64,000 nucleotides of DNA from Alcaligenes endophyticus (GCF_026344035.1 NZ_JAPKND010000001.1:372001-436000); one strand, 5' to 3'. Positions 33,559 to 42,752 are shown, counted from the first letter of the stretch. Notes: generated by a model from the letters alone, not told the origin. Numbers and translations are program-made.

Positions 33559-33966
33559 TTATTTGTTTTGAGGCGCAAAAATTTCGTCTGTGGGGACGCG
33601 ATAGCCCGCCACTAAGCGATTCGTCTCGTTCGCCATGCCCACGATACTCATGAGCTCGCCAAAAATCTCTGGTGTCATTCCTTTACTCGCCGCCGCGCTG
33701 GAATGACTGGCAATGCAGTACTCGCAATTATTGCTAATACTGACGGCCAAATACACTAACTCCTTGGTCAGTGGATCTAGGGCTCCACCTGGGGCCATGA
33801 CCTCCTTCACGCTTTCCCATGTGCGCTTTAAGAGGGCTGGATCGTTGGCCAAATATAGCCAAATATTATTGATGTAATCGGTTTGACGAGTGGCTTTAAT
33901 ATCGTCATACACTTTTTTAACAGTCTCGTTAGCCGCTTCATATTTTATTGCTTGTGGTATATGCAT
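33559..33966 (-). CDS. Carboxymuconolactone decarboxylase / AhpD-like protein
   Basis: A 135-residue all-helical CMD-family protein with the redox-type motif C81-E-Y-C84-I-A-S-H88. CxxC plus His typifies AhpD-like peroxidase members rather than true 4-carboxymuconolactone decarboxylases, which lack it. It may protect from peroxide or alkyl hydroperoxide made during catabolism, or act on a lactone intermediate. It sits 26 bp from genes on each side. Confidence 0.85.
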   Translation of the reverse strand: MHIPQAIKYEAANETVKKVYDDIKATRQTDYINNIWLYLANDPALLKRTWESVKEVMAPGGALDPLTKELVYLAVSISNNCEYCIASHSSAAASKGMTPEIFGELMSIVGMANETNRLVAGYRVPTDEIFAPQNK

Positions 33967-33992
33967 TGTCTCTCTCCTGTTTGTCTAAAAAA

Positions 33993-34664
33993 TCAGAACG
34001 TGATCTTGATGTTTTTTTTCTCTGCTAAAGCCTGTAAGCCCAGCATGTCCCACGTTGTTTTACCTTCCATCAGTTCTTTTCTAAAACGTTTTTCAGTTTC
34101 CTCCCTGGCTTCACACACTTGATATAGGGTCGGTATTTGAGCCGCAGGCACAACGACGACACCATCATCATCACCGATAATCAAATCGCCGGTGTGGACA
34201 ATTGCCCCACCTATGCAAACAGGCTCTTTTAACGTACCGAAGGTTTCTTTAACGGTGCCTTTAATGCTGACCCCGCGGGAAAACACGGGGAAACCAATGC
34301 GATGCATTTCTTCAGAATCTCGTACTGAGCCATCGATCAATAAGCCTTTAATACCCATGCCGATCGCGCAACTGGCCATCACGTCGCCAAAGGCGCCCTG
34401 CTCAGTAAAGCCGCCCGAGTCACATACGATAATCTCGCCAGGACGTGCCATTTTGAGAGCAGCATGCAAAGTGAAGTTATCGCCCGGATGACTACGGCAC
34501 GTAAATGCAATGCCCAACAACTTCATGCCCAGCCGCAAAGGCTTAATGGCAGAGTCAACAGCGCCCATGCGACCCATGGCCTCGTGGGCTGTCGCAGCGC
34601 TAATGGATGCGTATTTTTGTACTTGCTCTTCCAAAGAGGGTGTACTGGTGGATGATTGGCTCAT
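33993..34664 (-). CDS. RraA-family aldolase/decarboxylase (paralog 1)
   Basis: A 223-residue member of the RraA / HMG-aldolase family. It has the substrate/metal motif LLIDGSVRDSEEM (Arg-Asp pair), the upstream Gly-rich CDSGGFTEQGAFGDVMA loop and GDLIIGDDDGVVVVPA. Members cleave 4-hydroxy-4-methyl-2-oxoglutarate or 4-carboxy-4-hydroxy-2-oxoadipate, or decarboxylate oxaloacetate; a few bind RNase E. In an operon with a sugar-acid type dehydratase, cleavage of a 4-hydroxy-2-oxo acid to pyruvate is the likely role. Confidence 0.85.
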   Translation of the reverse strand: MSQSSTSTPSLEEQVQKYASISAATAHEAMGRMGAVDSAIKPLRLGMKLLGIAFTCRSHPGDNFTLHAALKMARPGEIIVCDSGGFTEQGAFGDVMASCAIGMGIKGLLIDGSVRDSEEMHRIGFPVFSRGVSIKGTVKETFGTLKEPVCIGGAIVHTGDLIIGDDDGVVVVPAAQIPTLYQVCEAREETEKRFRKELMEGKTTWDMLGLQALAEKKNIKITF

Positions 34665-34710
34665 TCGCTTTCCTTTTCATGAAAAATAAATAACAACACC
34701 GCGCTGCGTA

Positions 34711-35901
34711 CTACTGAGACACGTTAGCCACACCCCAGGTGTAGTTTTTACGCGGGAACTCTTCCCAGTACTGGCGCATCTCACGGTGGGGGAAATCTTT
34801 ATAGGGCTGTGCTTTAAGCGCATCTAAATCAATATCAATACCCCAGCCTGGCGCTGTAGGCACATCCGCCCAACCATTTTCAATATGGATGCCCTGCTTA
34901 GTAAAGCTGTCGCAGGCTTCACTTAAATTAATGAAGCATTCGGCGATGGTGAAGTTGGTAATTAAGGAGGAGTAGTGAACGGTGGCTGCCAGCCCAACCA
35001 AGGTACTGTTGTAATTGTGCGGGCTAATAGCCACCGCATGCGGGTGCGCCAAAGCGGCGATATCCATCATCTGGATTAAGCCCCCGACCGCACAAATATC
35101 CGGATTAAGAATATCCGCTGCCCGTTTATTGAGTGCCTGAGTGAACTGCTCTTTGGTGTACAGCGTTTCACCGGTCACCACCGGAATATTGATTTTCCCA
35201 CGCACCTCAGCAACCAAGTCTATGTTGTCCGACAGGCAAGGCTCTTCGTAGCAAAAAATGTTGTACTGCTCGATACGATTAGCAACTCGTATGGCATGAT
35301 GCGGCGCCACGCGACGATGGGCATCAATCAATAAATCAACATCAGGCCCGACAGCTTCTCGCATGGCACGTACGCAATCGACCGCATAATTTTCTTCTGC
35401 CTGACTAATGAAAGTACGCCATGGGCCTGGGAAAGGGTCCCACTTGATCGCGGTGTACCCCAGCTCGCAGGTTTTCACGGCGTTGGCGACAATACTGTCG
35501 ATCGTATTGGCTCCATACCACCACCCGTTGGCATACACTCTAACCTTGTCACGCACTTGACCACCAAGCAGATTACAGACCGGCTGGCCGCTGGCTTTAC
35601 CCACAATGTCCCAAAGCGCTAATTCAATCGCGCTCCATGCGCACAGGTGGTCTACAGAGGTTCGACGAATAGCGAAATCGTCAAACATGATTTGCCCCAT
35701 ATGGCGAATGGTAAAAGGGGAGCGTCCGACTAAAAAAGGCGCCATGCCAGTAATGTATTCGGCCACTACTTTTTCTTTTTTGACGCCAACATATGCCTCG
35801 CCCCACCCATATAAACCGTCGTCTGTTTCGATGCGACAAAACAATAAATTCTTTCCGCTCGCTGGATGAAACAGAAAAGTTTCAATACGCTCAATTTTCA
35901 T
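34711..35901 (-). CDS. Enolase-superfamily dehydratase (mandelate racemase/muconate lactonising group)
   Basis: A 396-residue enzyme with the MR/MLE capping domain and modified TIM barrel. Metal ligands Asp193 (LIDAHRR), Glu219 (CYEEP) and Glu245 (VTGET) and the general base His295 (SPHNYNST) are visible, with AIKWDPFPG (Lys153) on an earlier strand. The DPFPG and His arrangement resembles acid-sugar dehydratases (galactonate/arabinonate group) more than racemases; a 2-oxo-3-deoxy product would be a substrate for the adjacent RraA aldolase. First gene of a seven-gene operon. Substrate not determinable. Confidence 0.87.
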   Translation of the reverse strand: MKIERIETFLFHPASGKNLLFCRIETDDGLYGWGEAYVGVKKEKVVAEYITGMAPFLVGRSPFTIRHMGQIMFDDFAIRRTSVDHLCAWSAIELALWDIVGKASGQPVCNLLGGQVRDKVRVYANGWWYGANTIDSIVANAVKTCELGYTAIKWDPFPGPWRTFISQAEENYAVDCVRAMREAVGPDVDLLIDAHRRVAPHHAIRVANRIEQYNIFCYEEPCLSDNIDLVAEVRGKINIPVVTGETLYTKEQFTQALNKRAADILNPDICAVGGLIQMMDIAALAHPHAVAISPHNYNSTLVGLAATVHYSSLITNFTIAECFINLSEACDSFTKQGIHIENGWADVPTAPGWGIDIDLDALKAQPYKDFPHREMRQYWEEFPRKNYTWGVANVSQ

Positions 35902-36020
35902 TTTTCTTCCTTGCCATACTTCATCTTGTTGGTATGAAACTTATTCTTCCATAGTTAACCCTAGCGCAAAAGCGACTTATTTTTGTATATATGGATCACT
36001 TTTTGGAATGAGCGGAAATA

Positions 36021-36043
36021 AAAAAAAGCCCTGTAAAAGGGCT
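36021..36043 (-). terminator. Terminator after the second RraA gene
   Basis: On the minus strand AGCCCT-TTTAC-AGGGCT (6-bp stem) followed by a seven-T run, 28 bp past the stop at 36071. It separates the 36-39.5 kb operon from the downstream 30-35.9 kb operon. Confidence 0.85.
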
Positions 36044-36070
36044 GTAAATATGCTGCAGAGTGAACTACAT

Positions 36071-36757
36071 TTAGCGTTTCACTTTATAGCGTTGGACGGC
36101 TTCTTTAAGCGTGCCTCCGGCGTTAATATGGGCATGCATTTTTTTCTCGGATAAGGCGATATCCTTTGCCTTTTCCGCCACGGCGAGGGCATTTTGGGGC
36201 GCAATCACAACTACGCCGTCGGCATCGCCTAACAAAATATCACCTGGCCGGATGACAACCCCAGCACACACCACGGGTTGATTTTTAACTGTGGTGGCAA
36301 ACCGATTTTGCCCCGAACGTGGCGAGCAAGACTGAGCAAACACGGTCATTCCCAATTCAGGCATTGCCGCAATATCACGCACAGCCCCATCTGTCACGAC
36401 CCCCAGCATGCCCACTTGCTTTGCTCTTAAGGCTTGATTCCCGCCCCAGTTGGCGTGAGTTCCTACTCCCTGCACAGCGGTCACAAGCACAGCCCCCCTT
36501 GGGGCGGTGTCGATCACCTCTTGTATGGCCAAGGAAAACTCAGGGTGCTGATCCGCCACGCTGGCATTTTCCGGTAAGGGGACACGGCCAATCGTGACCG
36601 CTCTTCCCAGTAGATATTGACCGCAAAGCAAACGGACAGATGGATCTAGCACGCTGTCAGGCAGGCCCAAAATATACATGGCGTCGCTGGCCTCGGAGCT
36701 GGAAATCCCCGCTAACTCGCCCAACGCACCGTCCAGCTCGAATAGATCGTCACTCAT
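36071..36757 (-). CDS. RraA-family aldolase/decarboxylase (paralog 2)
   Basis: A 228-residue RraA family protein: SSSEASDAMYILGLPDSVLDPSVRLL start, VTDGAVRDIAAMPELGMTVFAQ with the Arg-Asp pair, and GDILLGDADGVVVIAP. The ATG at 36757 was chosen; it overlaps the upstream dehydrogenase gene by eight bases and matches the family start, whereas the longer ORF to 36832 lies wholly inside that gene. Distantly related to the other two RraA proteins here, so not a recent duplication. Confidence 0.85.
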   Translation of the reverse strand: MSDDLFELDGALGELAGISSSEASDAMYILGLPDSVLDPSVRLLCGQYLLGRAVTIGRVPLPENASVADQHPEFSLAIQEVIDTAPRGAVLVTAVQGVGTHANWGGNQALRAKQVGMLGVVTDGAVRDIAAMPELGMTVFAQSCSPRSGQNRFATTVKNQPVVCAGVVIRPGDILLGDADGVVVIAPQNALAVAEKAKDIALSEKKMHAHINAGGTLKEAVQRYKVKR

Positions 36758-37685
36758 CGTTACCTCGGCTGTGAATATGCTTGGCTTCGTCGGACAGCTC
36801 ATCGGCCTGATAATGATGATCCAACAACTCAATGGCCGCCGACCATGTCTGGGGTAGTTGTTTTTCCTGCTGAGCTAAAGAAGGTGAGTGAGCCGTGCGA
36901 GCCAGTACACGATAGGCAGCTTGGGCCATATTCGGTTCCATCCCAGTTGCCGCGATAGCCTCAATAGACATCTCCATCTCATCCATCCGGCGTTCTGCGT
37001 GCAAGACATGCGTCGTCACCAATAATTCCGCCATACCCTCCGCTGACCGGCCGTCTAGCATTTCTGCAAAGGTACCCAGCACCTCGTGCTCAATACCCAG
37101 CCGTTGAGCAACCACCAAAGCCTCGACATAAAGGGCCTCAAGCCCTTTTGCCAACAGGCTACGCACGATCTTGATGGACGAGGCTTGACCCGGCTCTTGG
37201 CCCACCGCACGCGTGTTCAAACCGATCTGATTTAAGGCCACGCTAGCCTGCTGTGCCCTAGGGCCGGAAAGAATAATGGGGACGCGAATGCCATCGGCGG
37301 CCGGGCCCAATACCGCCGCGTCGATAAAGCTACCCTCGTGTACTTGGAAGAGCTGAGCATTCTCTTTTTTCTGCTGCTCTCCCAACGAGTTCAGGTCAAT
37401 AAACAACGCCCCTTTGGACAGGACTTCGGCCCCCGTGTGAGCCGCTTGCAGTGCGCTTTTGGCTGTGACTGCCGACAAGATGAAATCGGCCTCCTGAAGT
37501 GCTTGTGCCTGCCCTGCCAGTTCGACTCCGGCAGCCACCGCTTGCTGTTGGCGCTGTGCATGGCAGTAAGGATCAAAAACCAGCACGCGTGCTAAGCTCT
37601 GGCCGGATAGCCCTGTAGCCAAGGCATAACCTAGCTGCCCCATACCGATAAACCCAATGCAAGGCACGGAACGTGTATCAACCAT
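36750..37685 (-). CDS. NAD(P)-dependent dehydrogenase, 6-phosphogluconate/3-hydroxyisobutyrate type with DUF1932 tail
   Basis: A 311-residue beta-hydroxyacid dehydrogenase. The N-terminal Rossmann fold has CIGFIGMGQLGYALATGL (residues 9-26) and ILSAVTAKSALQAA; the second half has the conserved SSIKIVRSLLAKGLEALYVEAL with the catalytic Lys in the KIVRS position, and the C-terminal segment resembles DUF1932. It oxidises or reduces a 2- or 3-hydroxy acid. It lies between two RraA genes, 3 bp after one and overlapping the other, so probably supplies or consumes a 4-hydroxy-2-oxo acid. Confidence 0.82.
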   Translation of the reverse strand: MVDTRSVPCIGFIGMGQLGYALATGLSGQSLARVLVFDPYCHAQRQQQAVAAGVELAGQAQALQEADFILSAVTAKSALQAAHTGAEVLSKGALFIDLNSLGEQQKKENAQLFQVHEGSFIDAAVLGPAADGIRVPIILSGPRAQQASVALNQIGLNTRAVGQEPGQASSIKIVRSLLAKGLEALYVEALVVAQRLGIEHEVLGTFAEMLDGRSAEGMAELLVTTHVLHAERRMDEMEMSIEAIAATGMEPNMAQAAYRVLARTAHSPSLAQQEKQLPQTWSAAIELLDHHYQADELSDEAKHIHSRGNDE

Positions 37686-37688
37686 GAT

Positions 37689-38480
37689 TTACCACCTATC
37701 TGGAGAAAGTATGTTGGCCACCTCCTGCGAGCTCGCCCCTTTTTGCAAAGCTGAAATTAACTCGCCTTCGGTCTGTACAGCACGCTCAGCACGCTGCAAC
37801 ACATCAAGAGCATAACGCACTGGCACAACCACCACGCCATCAGAATCAGCCAATATCAAATCGCCCGCGGCCACATGTACACCCGCCAATTCTACTGAGC
37901 CATTCATTTCAGCTAATTCGATGCGATGCTTACCCGTGCGTGGCGTAATACCCCGAGACCATGCTTGCAAGCCAATGTCACGCATATTGGCCACGTCACG
38001 TATATTTCCCTCGACCACCACACCGGCGATGCCTGCCTCTTGCACCGCGGTTGCCATAATCCCACCGAATGCCGAGGCGGCATACTGACACCTGCTTTCA
38101 ATCACCAGCACATCGCCCGCTTGACTGAGCGTGATAATGTCCTTGCCACCAAGTAAGGGAGCCTTATGCCCTTTGGCGATGCTTGCCCCGATACCTTCCT
38201 GAGTGGGTATATAACGCAAAGTCAGTGCCGAGCCTACTACCCTGCCCGTTGAAATAGGCTTGAGCTCAGTGGCCGGAATGATGGTGTCGATGCCTAAGGT
38301 ATCCAGAATATCAGCTACCGTCGAGGTCAGATCGGGTAAGGCCTTAAACCGTTCCACAATCTCCATCGCCACACGCTCTTGGCTCAGCGTCTTAATCTTT
38401 TCTGCGGGAATAAGACCTAATAGCTTGTCTCCGTAGGCCTTTAATTGCGCTCGAATATCTTGCTTATTTTCCACTGACAT
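37689..38480 (-). CDS. RraA-family aldolase/decarboxylase (paralog 3)
   Basis: A 263-residue RraA family protein with a 35-45 residue N-terminal extension relative to the other two. Core motifs: TSTVADILDTLGIDTIIPATEL, VVVEGNIRDVANMRDIGLQAWSRG (Arg-Asp pair), GDLILADSDGVVVVPVRYA. The ATG overlaps the Bug receptor gene by 17 bases. The extension suggests a different oligomer or substrate. Pathway as for its operon neighbours. Confidence 0.83.
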   Translation of the reverse strand: MSVENKQDIRAQLKAYGDKLLGLIPAEKIKTLSQERVAMEIVERFKALPDLTSTVADILDTLGIDTIIPATELKPISTGRVVGSALTLRYIPTQEGIGASIAKGHKAPLLGGKDIITLSQAGDVLVIESRCQYAASAFGGIMATAVQEAGIAGVVVEGNIRDVANMRDIGLQAWSRGITPRTGKHRIELAEMNGSVELAGVHVAAGDLILADSDGVVVVPVRYALDVLQRAERAVQTEGELISALQKGASSQEVANILSPDRW

Positions 38481-39456
38481 GATCGCCTCCTTGTGTCAAA
38501 CCAATTTCTTTTGCCAACTTCTTCCACATCGCGATTTCCCGACCCAGCTCATCGGAAAACTCTGCCGGAGAGTCGCCAACGTAATTCAATGCGTTACTAT
38601 TGAGTTGCTGCTGCAAGTCGGATTCGTCGTTAAATTGCGCCATAGATTCAGATAAAGATGCCACAATTGACGCCGGTGTTCCCTTGGGTACAAAAACCCC
38701 TAGCCACCAACTCAAATCCAAACCTTCTACCCCTTGTTCGGCAAGGGTTGGGATATCGGCAGCTATTGAGCTGCGCTCTTTACCAATTACCCCCATGCTG
38801 GTTAATTGACCCGACTGTATATAAGGAAGAGCGGGGCCAAGCGTCACAAATGCTGCATTAATACGGTTTGCCAGTAAGTCCATCAATATGGGACTTTGGC
38901 CTTTATAAGGCACATGTAAAAACTCTGTTCCCGTGACTGACTGAAACAACTCAGCGGTCAGGTGGTGTGGCCCACCCGCTCCCGAAGATCCAAAACTCAG
39001 CTTACCTGGCTCGGATTTCGCCAGTGTCACCAACTCGCTCACGTTTTTAACGGGTAGTTCCTGATTCGTTACCATCACCACCGGCATCACTGCCGCTTGG
39101 CTAATCGGCTCAAAATCTCTAAAGACGTCGTACTTTACCTGGTCAGGAATCGCCAGATTCGTAACCATACTATTGGAAACAACTAAAATCGTGTAACCGT
39201 CTGGTTTAGCGCGCGCTACCTCAGAGATTCCTATCGCGCCGCTGGCACCGGGCTTATTCTCAACGATAAAGGTCTGCCCATATTTTTTCTCTAAACGGGG
39301 TGCCAACAGGCGCGCCAGCAAGTCATTACTACTGCCTGCCGGATAGGGAACCACGAGCTTAACGGTCGTCGTTGGCCAGGTTTCTTGTTTTGCAATAGAA
39401 GCGGTGAAGGGGAAGGTGATGGCCGCCGATATCAGTGTGGTTTTTAACCATTTCAT
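38464..39456 (-). CDS. Bug/TctC-type tripartite tricarboxylate receptor
   Basis: A 330-residue receptor with a signal peptide (LKTTLISAAITFPFTASIA-K) and the Bug motifs TTVKLVVPYPAGSSNDLLARLL, FIVENKPGASGAIGISEVA, FEPISQAAVMPVVMVTNQ, FGSSGAGGPHHLTAELF and VPYKGQSPILMDLLANR. First gene of a four-gene operon with two RraA proteins and a beta-hydroxyacid dehydrogenase. No tctAB nearby. AGGAGAC lies seven bases before the ATG. Confidence 0.92.
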   Translation of the reverse strand: MKWLKTTLISAAITFPFTASIAKQETWPTTTVKLVVPYPAGSSNDLLARLLAPRLEKKYGQTFIVENKPGASGAIGISEVARAKPDGYTILVVSNSMVTNLAIPDQVKYDVFRDFEPISQAAVMPVVMVTNQELPVKNVSELVTLAKSEPGKLSFGSSGAGGPHHLTAELFQSVTGTEFLHVPYKGQSPILMDLLANRINAAFVTLGPALPYIQSGQLTSMGVIGKERSSIAADIPTLAEQGVEGLDLSWWLGVFVPKGTPASIVASLSESMAQFNDESDLQQQLNSNALNYVGDSPAEFSDELGREIAMWKKLAKEIGLTQGGDHVSGK

Positions 39457-39694
39457 TGTCTTGTCTCCTAGGTTTTGGCAATCGGAGCTTCTTTTGTCAT
39501 GGTTATATTTCTACTCTTGGTCTCTTGTAACCAAGACTTATGGATAGTGCTTTGACATGCATGACAGAAGCCCTCAGAAATACTTTCGCATAGCGTTTAG
39601 GAAAGAGAAAGCGAATTAAAGGCCTTGATTCGTATCGCTTTTTCTCATCACATAGCCCACAACCTTGAGTCTTCAAACAAGTGCAAATGTGCCC

Positions 39695-39720
39695 AAAAAA
39701 AAAGGCGCCAAAGCGCCTTT
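39695..39720 (-). terminator. Terminator after aceE
   Basis: AAAGGCGC-CAAA-GCGCCTTT, a perfect 8-bp stem with tetraloop, followed by nine T on the minus strand. It lies 95 bp past the aceE stop. The gap 39457-39814 otherwise holds only the promoter of the Bug operon and no gene. Confidence 0.9.
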
Positions 39721-39814
39721 CCTGCTCTATCCAAGAAAAAAGAATCAAGTATGCCCATGCTCAAAAGCATGGAGTGAGATACCAGTAATCGGTCTAGTTG
39801 CTCACCAGAGGAAA

Positions 39815-42469
39815 TCAGAGTCGACCTAAGCTCACCAAAGCCGCATTCACCACCGCCTGTGCATCCACTTCAAAAAATCGACGTAATCGTGCACGCGTAT
39901 CACTGCGGCCAAACCCATCCGTCCCTAGGGTCAAGTAGCTGCGTGAAGAAGGTAAATAGGCCCTGATCGACTCGGGGACTAAGCGTACATAATCGGTTGC
40001 CGCTATCATGGGCCCCTGAGTGGTACTCAACACATCAGCTATAAACGGATCGGACGATAAAGCCTGCCCTTGCAGCCGCGCGCATTGATGACGCTCGCCA
40101 TCACGTGCCAGTTCACTCCAACTGGTGACGCTGATTACATCACTAGCTATGCCCATCTCCTGTAAGCGCTCTGCTGCTTTAATCACCTCAGTCAAAATCG
40201 CCCCCGAGCCCAATAATGTGACCCGAGCGGCGTCCTCGGTATACGATTCAACAGGAAAATTCGCGTAGACATAGGCCCCACGCAATATGTTTTCTCTTGA
40301 GCCCGGAACAAGTGCTGGTTGCGCGTAGTTTTCATTCATGGTCGTGATGTAGTAAAAGACATCTTTTTGTTCGACCATCATCTCGCGCATACCTTGGTCA
40401 ATAATAACCTCGAGTTCACAAGCAAAAGCAGGGTCGTAAGCGAGACAATTGGGTATCGTGGCAGCCGCTAAATGACTCGTACCGTCCTGATGCTGCAAGC
40501 CTTCACCGGCCAAGGTGGTACGACCTGAAGTAGCACCGATTAAGAACCCGCGAGGACGTTGATCCGCTGCCGCCCAGATCAGATCACCGATACGCTGAAA
40601 CCCAAACATCGAGTAATAAATATAGAACGGCAACATGGCCACGCCATGGGCGCTGTAGCTAGTGGCTGCTGCCACCCAGCTTGAAATCGCGCCAGCCTCG
40701 CTAATCCCTTCCTCAAGGATTTGTCCGTCTTTCGCCTCATGGTAATGCAAAATGGAATCGATATCTTCCGGCTCATAGCATTGGCCAACACTGGAATAAA
40801 TACCCACCTGCTTAAAAAGATTCGCCATGCCAAAGGTACGCGCTTCATCGGCCACGATGGGCACGATACGCGGCCCCAACTCTTTGTCCTTGAGCAGACT
40901 GCCTAACATACGCACAAACGCCATCGTGGTTGAAAGCTCGCGTCCCTCACTACCGGCATAGAACCGGGCGCTCTTTTCAAATTCAGGCACACTCACTGGC
41001 TCACAATGGGTATAGCGAGCCGGTAAATAACCGCCTAGGCCACGCCTTTGCTGATGCAGATATTGCATTTCAGGACTATCTGCTGGCGGCTTATAGAATT
41101 CCAATGCCGTAACTTGCTCATCAGTCAGAGGCAGTTTGAAGCGGTCTCTGAACTCGATTAAATCGTCCGCATCCAGTTTTTTCTGTGAGTGCGTGGTCAT
41201 GCGCCCCTGCCCTGCGGTTCCCATACCGAAACCTTTTTTAGTATGGGCAAAAATAACCGTGGGTTGCCCCTTGTGCTTTGCCGCTGCAGCGTAGGCGGCG
41301 TATATTTTGACGACATCATGACCACCACGCCGTAGCTGATCGATTTGCTCATCACTCAGGCCTTCGACTAAACGCTTAAGCTCCTCGTTTTGGCCGAAAA
41401 AGTGCTCGCGATTGTAGCGCCCATCTTTCGCAGCAAACGTTTGCATTTGACCATCCACCGTCGCTGATAAGGCTTTGGTCAGCGCACCAGTGCTATCTCG
41501 AGCAAAGAGTCCGTCCCAGTCGCTACCCCAAAGGGTTTTGATAACATTCCACCCCGCGCCGAGAAACAATTTCTCCAGCTCATCAATCACGCGGCCATTC
41601 CCTCTGACAGGCCCATCCAGACGCTGCAGATTACAGTTCACCACCCACACCAGATTGTCGAGTTTTTCCCGGGCTGCTAGCGTCAGGGCGCTCATGGACT
41701 CGGGCTCATCCATTTCCCCATCGCCAAACACCCCCCAAACTTTTCGACCCTCGCAATTCACTAAACCTCGATCGGTTAGGTAATGCATGAATCGTGCCTG
41801 GTAGATAGAACTAATCGGGCCTATGCCCATCGAACCGGTTGGAAACTGCCAAAAATCAGGCATCAAATACGGATGCGGATAACTGGACAAGCCGCGTGCA
41901 CCTTCCTCTGGTCCGCCCAGCTCTTGTCGATAATGCTCCAGATCTGCTTGTGTCAGGCGCCCCTCAAGAAAAGCACGCGCATAAACACCCGGCGCACTAT
42001 GCGGTTGGAAAAACACTAAGTCGCCAAGGTGCCCTGATCCGGCTTCATCGCGTGCGTGAAAAAAATGGTTAAACCCTACTTCAAACAGATCTGCCGCGCT
42101 GGCGTAACTAGCAATATGGCCACCCAGCTCGCCATAAGCCGCATTCGCCCGCACAACCATGGCCAAGGCATTCCAACGCATGATTGCCCCTAATTTCTCG
42201 TCCAGTGAAAGCTCGCCAGGAAAAGGGGCTTGCTGGTCAGCAGCAATCGTATTGACATACGGCGTACCCAAAGGCGCATTCCACGCCACCCCAGACTCCG
42301 ACGCCAAGCGCTCTAACTCACCGAGAATAAAGCTGACGCGCTTCGGGCCCTGGGTGCCCAGCACAGACCAAAAAGCGTCCCGCCACTCGGCAGTTTCAAG
42401 CGGATCAGCATCATCGCTTGAGTGTTGACGGGTAAGCGTGTAGAGGGCAGAAGAAAGTGGCGCATTCAT
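39815..42469 (-). CDS. aceE: Pyruvate dehydrogenase E1 component, homodimeric AceE type
   Basis: An 884-residue thiamine-diphosphate enzyme, close to the usual 885-890. TPP/Mg motif WGVFGDGEMDEPESMSALTLAAREKLDNLVWVVNCN, catalytic-loop and pyrimidine domain segments (SVGQCYEPEDIDSILHYHEAKDG) and the C-terminal SRSYLTLGTDGFGRSD are present. It decarboxylates pyruvate or a related 2-oxo acid and acetylates the lipoyl group of E2. No aceF (E2) or lpd (E3) follows; a terminator does. It is thus an orphan E1 that must borrow E2/E3, perhaps serving 2-oxobutyrate or pyruvate overflow. ATG 42469 was chosen by homology; the ORF runs on to 42529. Confidence 0.92.
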   Translation of the reverse strand: MNAPLSSALYTLTRQHSSDDADPLETAEWRDAFWSVLGTQGPKRVSFILGELERLASESGVAWNAPLGTPYVNTIAADQQAPFPGELSLDEKLGAIMRWNALAMVVRANAAYGELGGHIASYASAADLFEVGFNHFFHARDEAGSGHLGDLVFFQPHSAPGVYARAFLEGRLTQADLEHYRQELGGPEEGARGLSSYPHPYLMPDFWQFPTGSMGIGPISSIYQARFMHYLTDRGLVNCEGRKVWGVFGDGEMDEPESMSALTLAAREKLDNLVWVVNCNLQRLDGPVRGNGRVIDELEKLFLGAGWNVIKTLWGSDWDGLFARDSTGALTKALSATVDGQMQTFAAKDGRYNREHFFGQNEELKRLVEGLSDEQIDQLRRGGHDVVKIYAAYAAAAKHKGQPTVIFAHTKKGFGMGTAGQGRMTTHSQKKLDADDLIEFRDRFKLPLTDEQVTALEFYKPPADSPEMQYLHQQRRGLGGYLPARYTHCEPVSVPEFEKSARFYAGSEGRELSTTMAFVRMLGSLLKDKELGPRIVPIVADEARTFGMANLFKQVGIYSSVGQCYEPEDIDSILHYHEAKDGQILEEGISEAGAISSWVAAATSYSAHGVAMLPFYIYYSMFGFQRIGDLIWAAADQRPRGFLIGATSGRTTLAGEGLQHQDGTSHLAAATIPNCLAYDPAFACELEVIIDQGMREMMVEQKDVFYYITTMNENYAQPALVPGSRENILRGAYVYANFPVESYTEDAARVTLLGSGAILTEVIKAAERLQEMGIASDVISVTSWSELARDGERHQCARLQGQALSSDPFIADVLSTTQGPMIAATDYVRLVPESIRAYLPSSRSYLTLGTDGFGRSDTRARLRRFFEVDAQAVVNAALVSLGRL

Positions 42470-42565
42470 AAGAAAACCTGAGCACAAGAAATGGAATAAG
42501 GTGATCTCCATTTTGCAGAAAAAGCTCAAGCATGTGCTGTCAAAGTGCAGGTCTTACTAAGGTCG

Positions 42566-42586
42566 TTTCAGCATGTTATGCCGAAA
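42566..42586. promoter_or_regulatory. Imperfect palindrome upstream of aceE
   Basis: TTTCAGCAT-GTT-ATGCCGAAA, 9-bp arms with one mismatch, lies about 100 bp before the aceE ATG in a 283-bp gap without a gene. It has the size and symmetry of a repressor or activator site. The binding protein is unknown. Confidence 0.45.
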
Positions 42587-42752
42587 AATACAACGATAAA
42601 AGCATATATAGTCTGTCAGTGCGCGATTAGCAGACAAAGAGCAGATGAAAGGGGCTTATCTTTAAGCGCCAATAAACGTCTTGACTGATTACAACGGTGC
42701 CGTTTCTCATGCAGGCACACAGGTACGTGTCATCGTGATGTGAGTGGCGCCA

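Noticed and set aside
36758-36832. 25-codon N-terminal extension of the second RraA gene
   Set aside because: The extension lies inside the upstream dehydrogenase gene in another frame; the ATG at 36757 matches the family start and overlaps the stop by eight bases.
39503-39748. 81-codon open frame on the minus strand between the Bug operon and aceE
   Set aside because: It spans the aceE terminator and the Bug operon leader, and its translation is low-complexity and unlike a protein.
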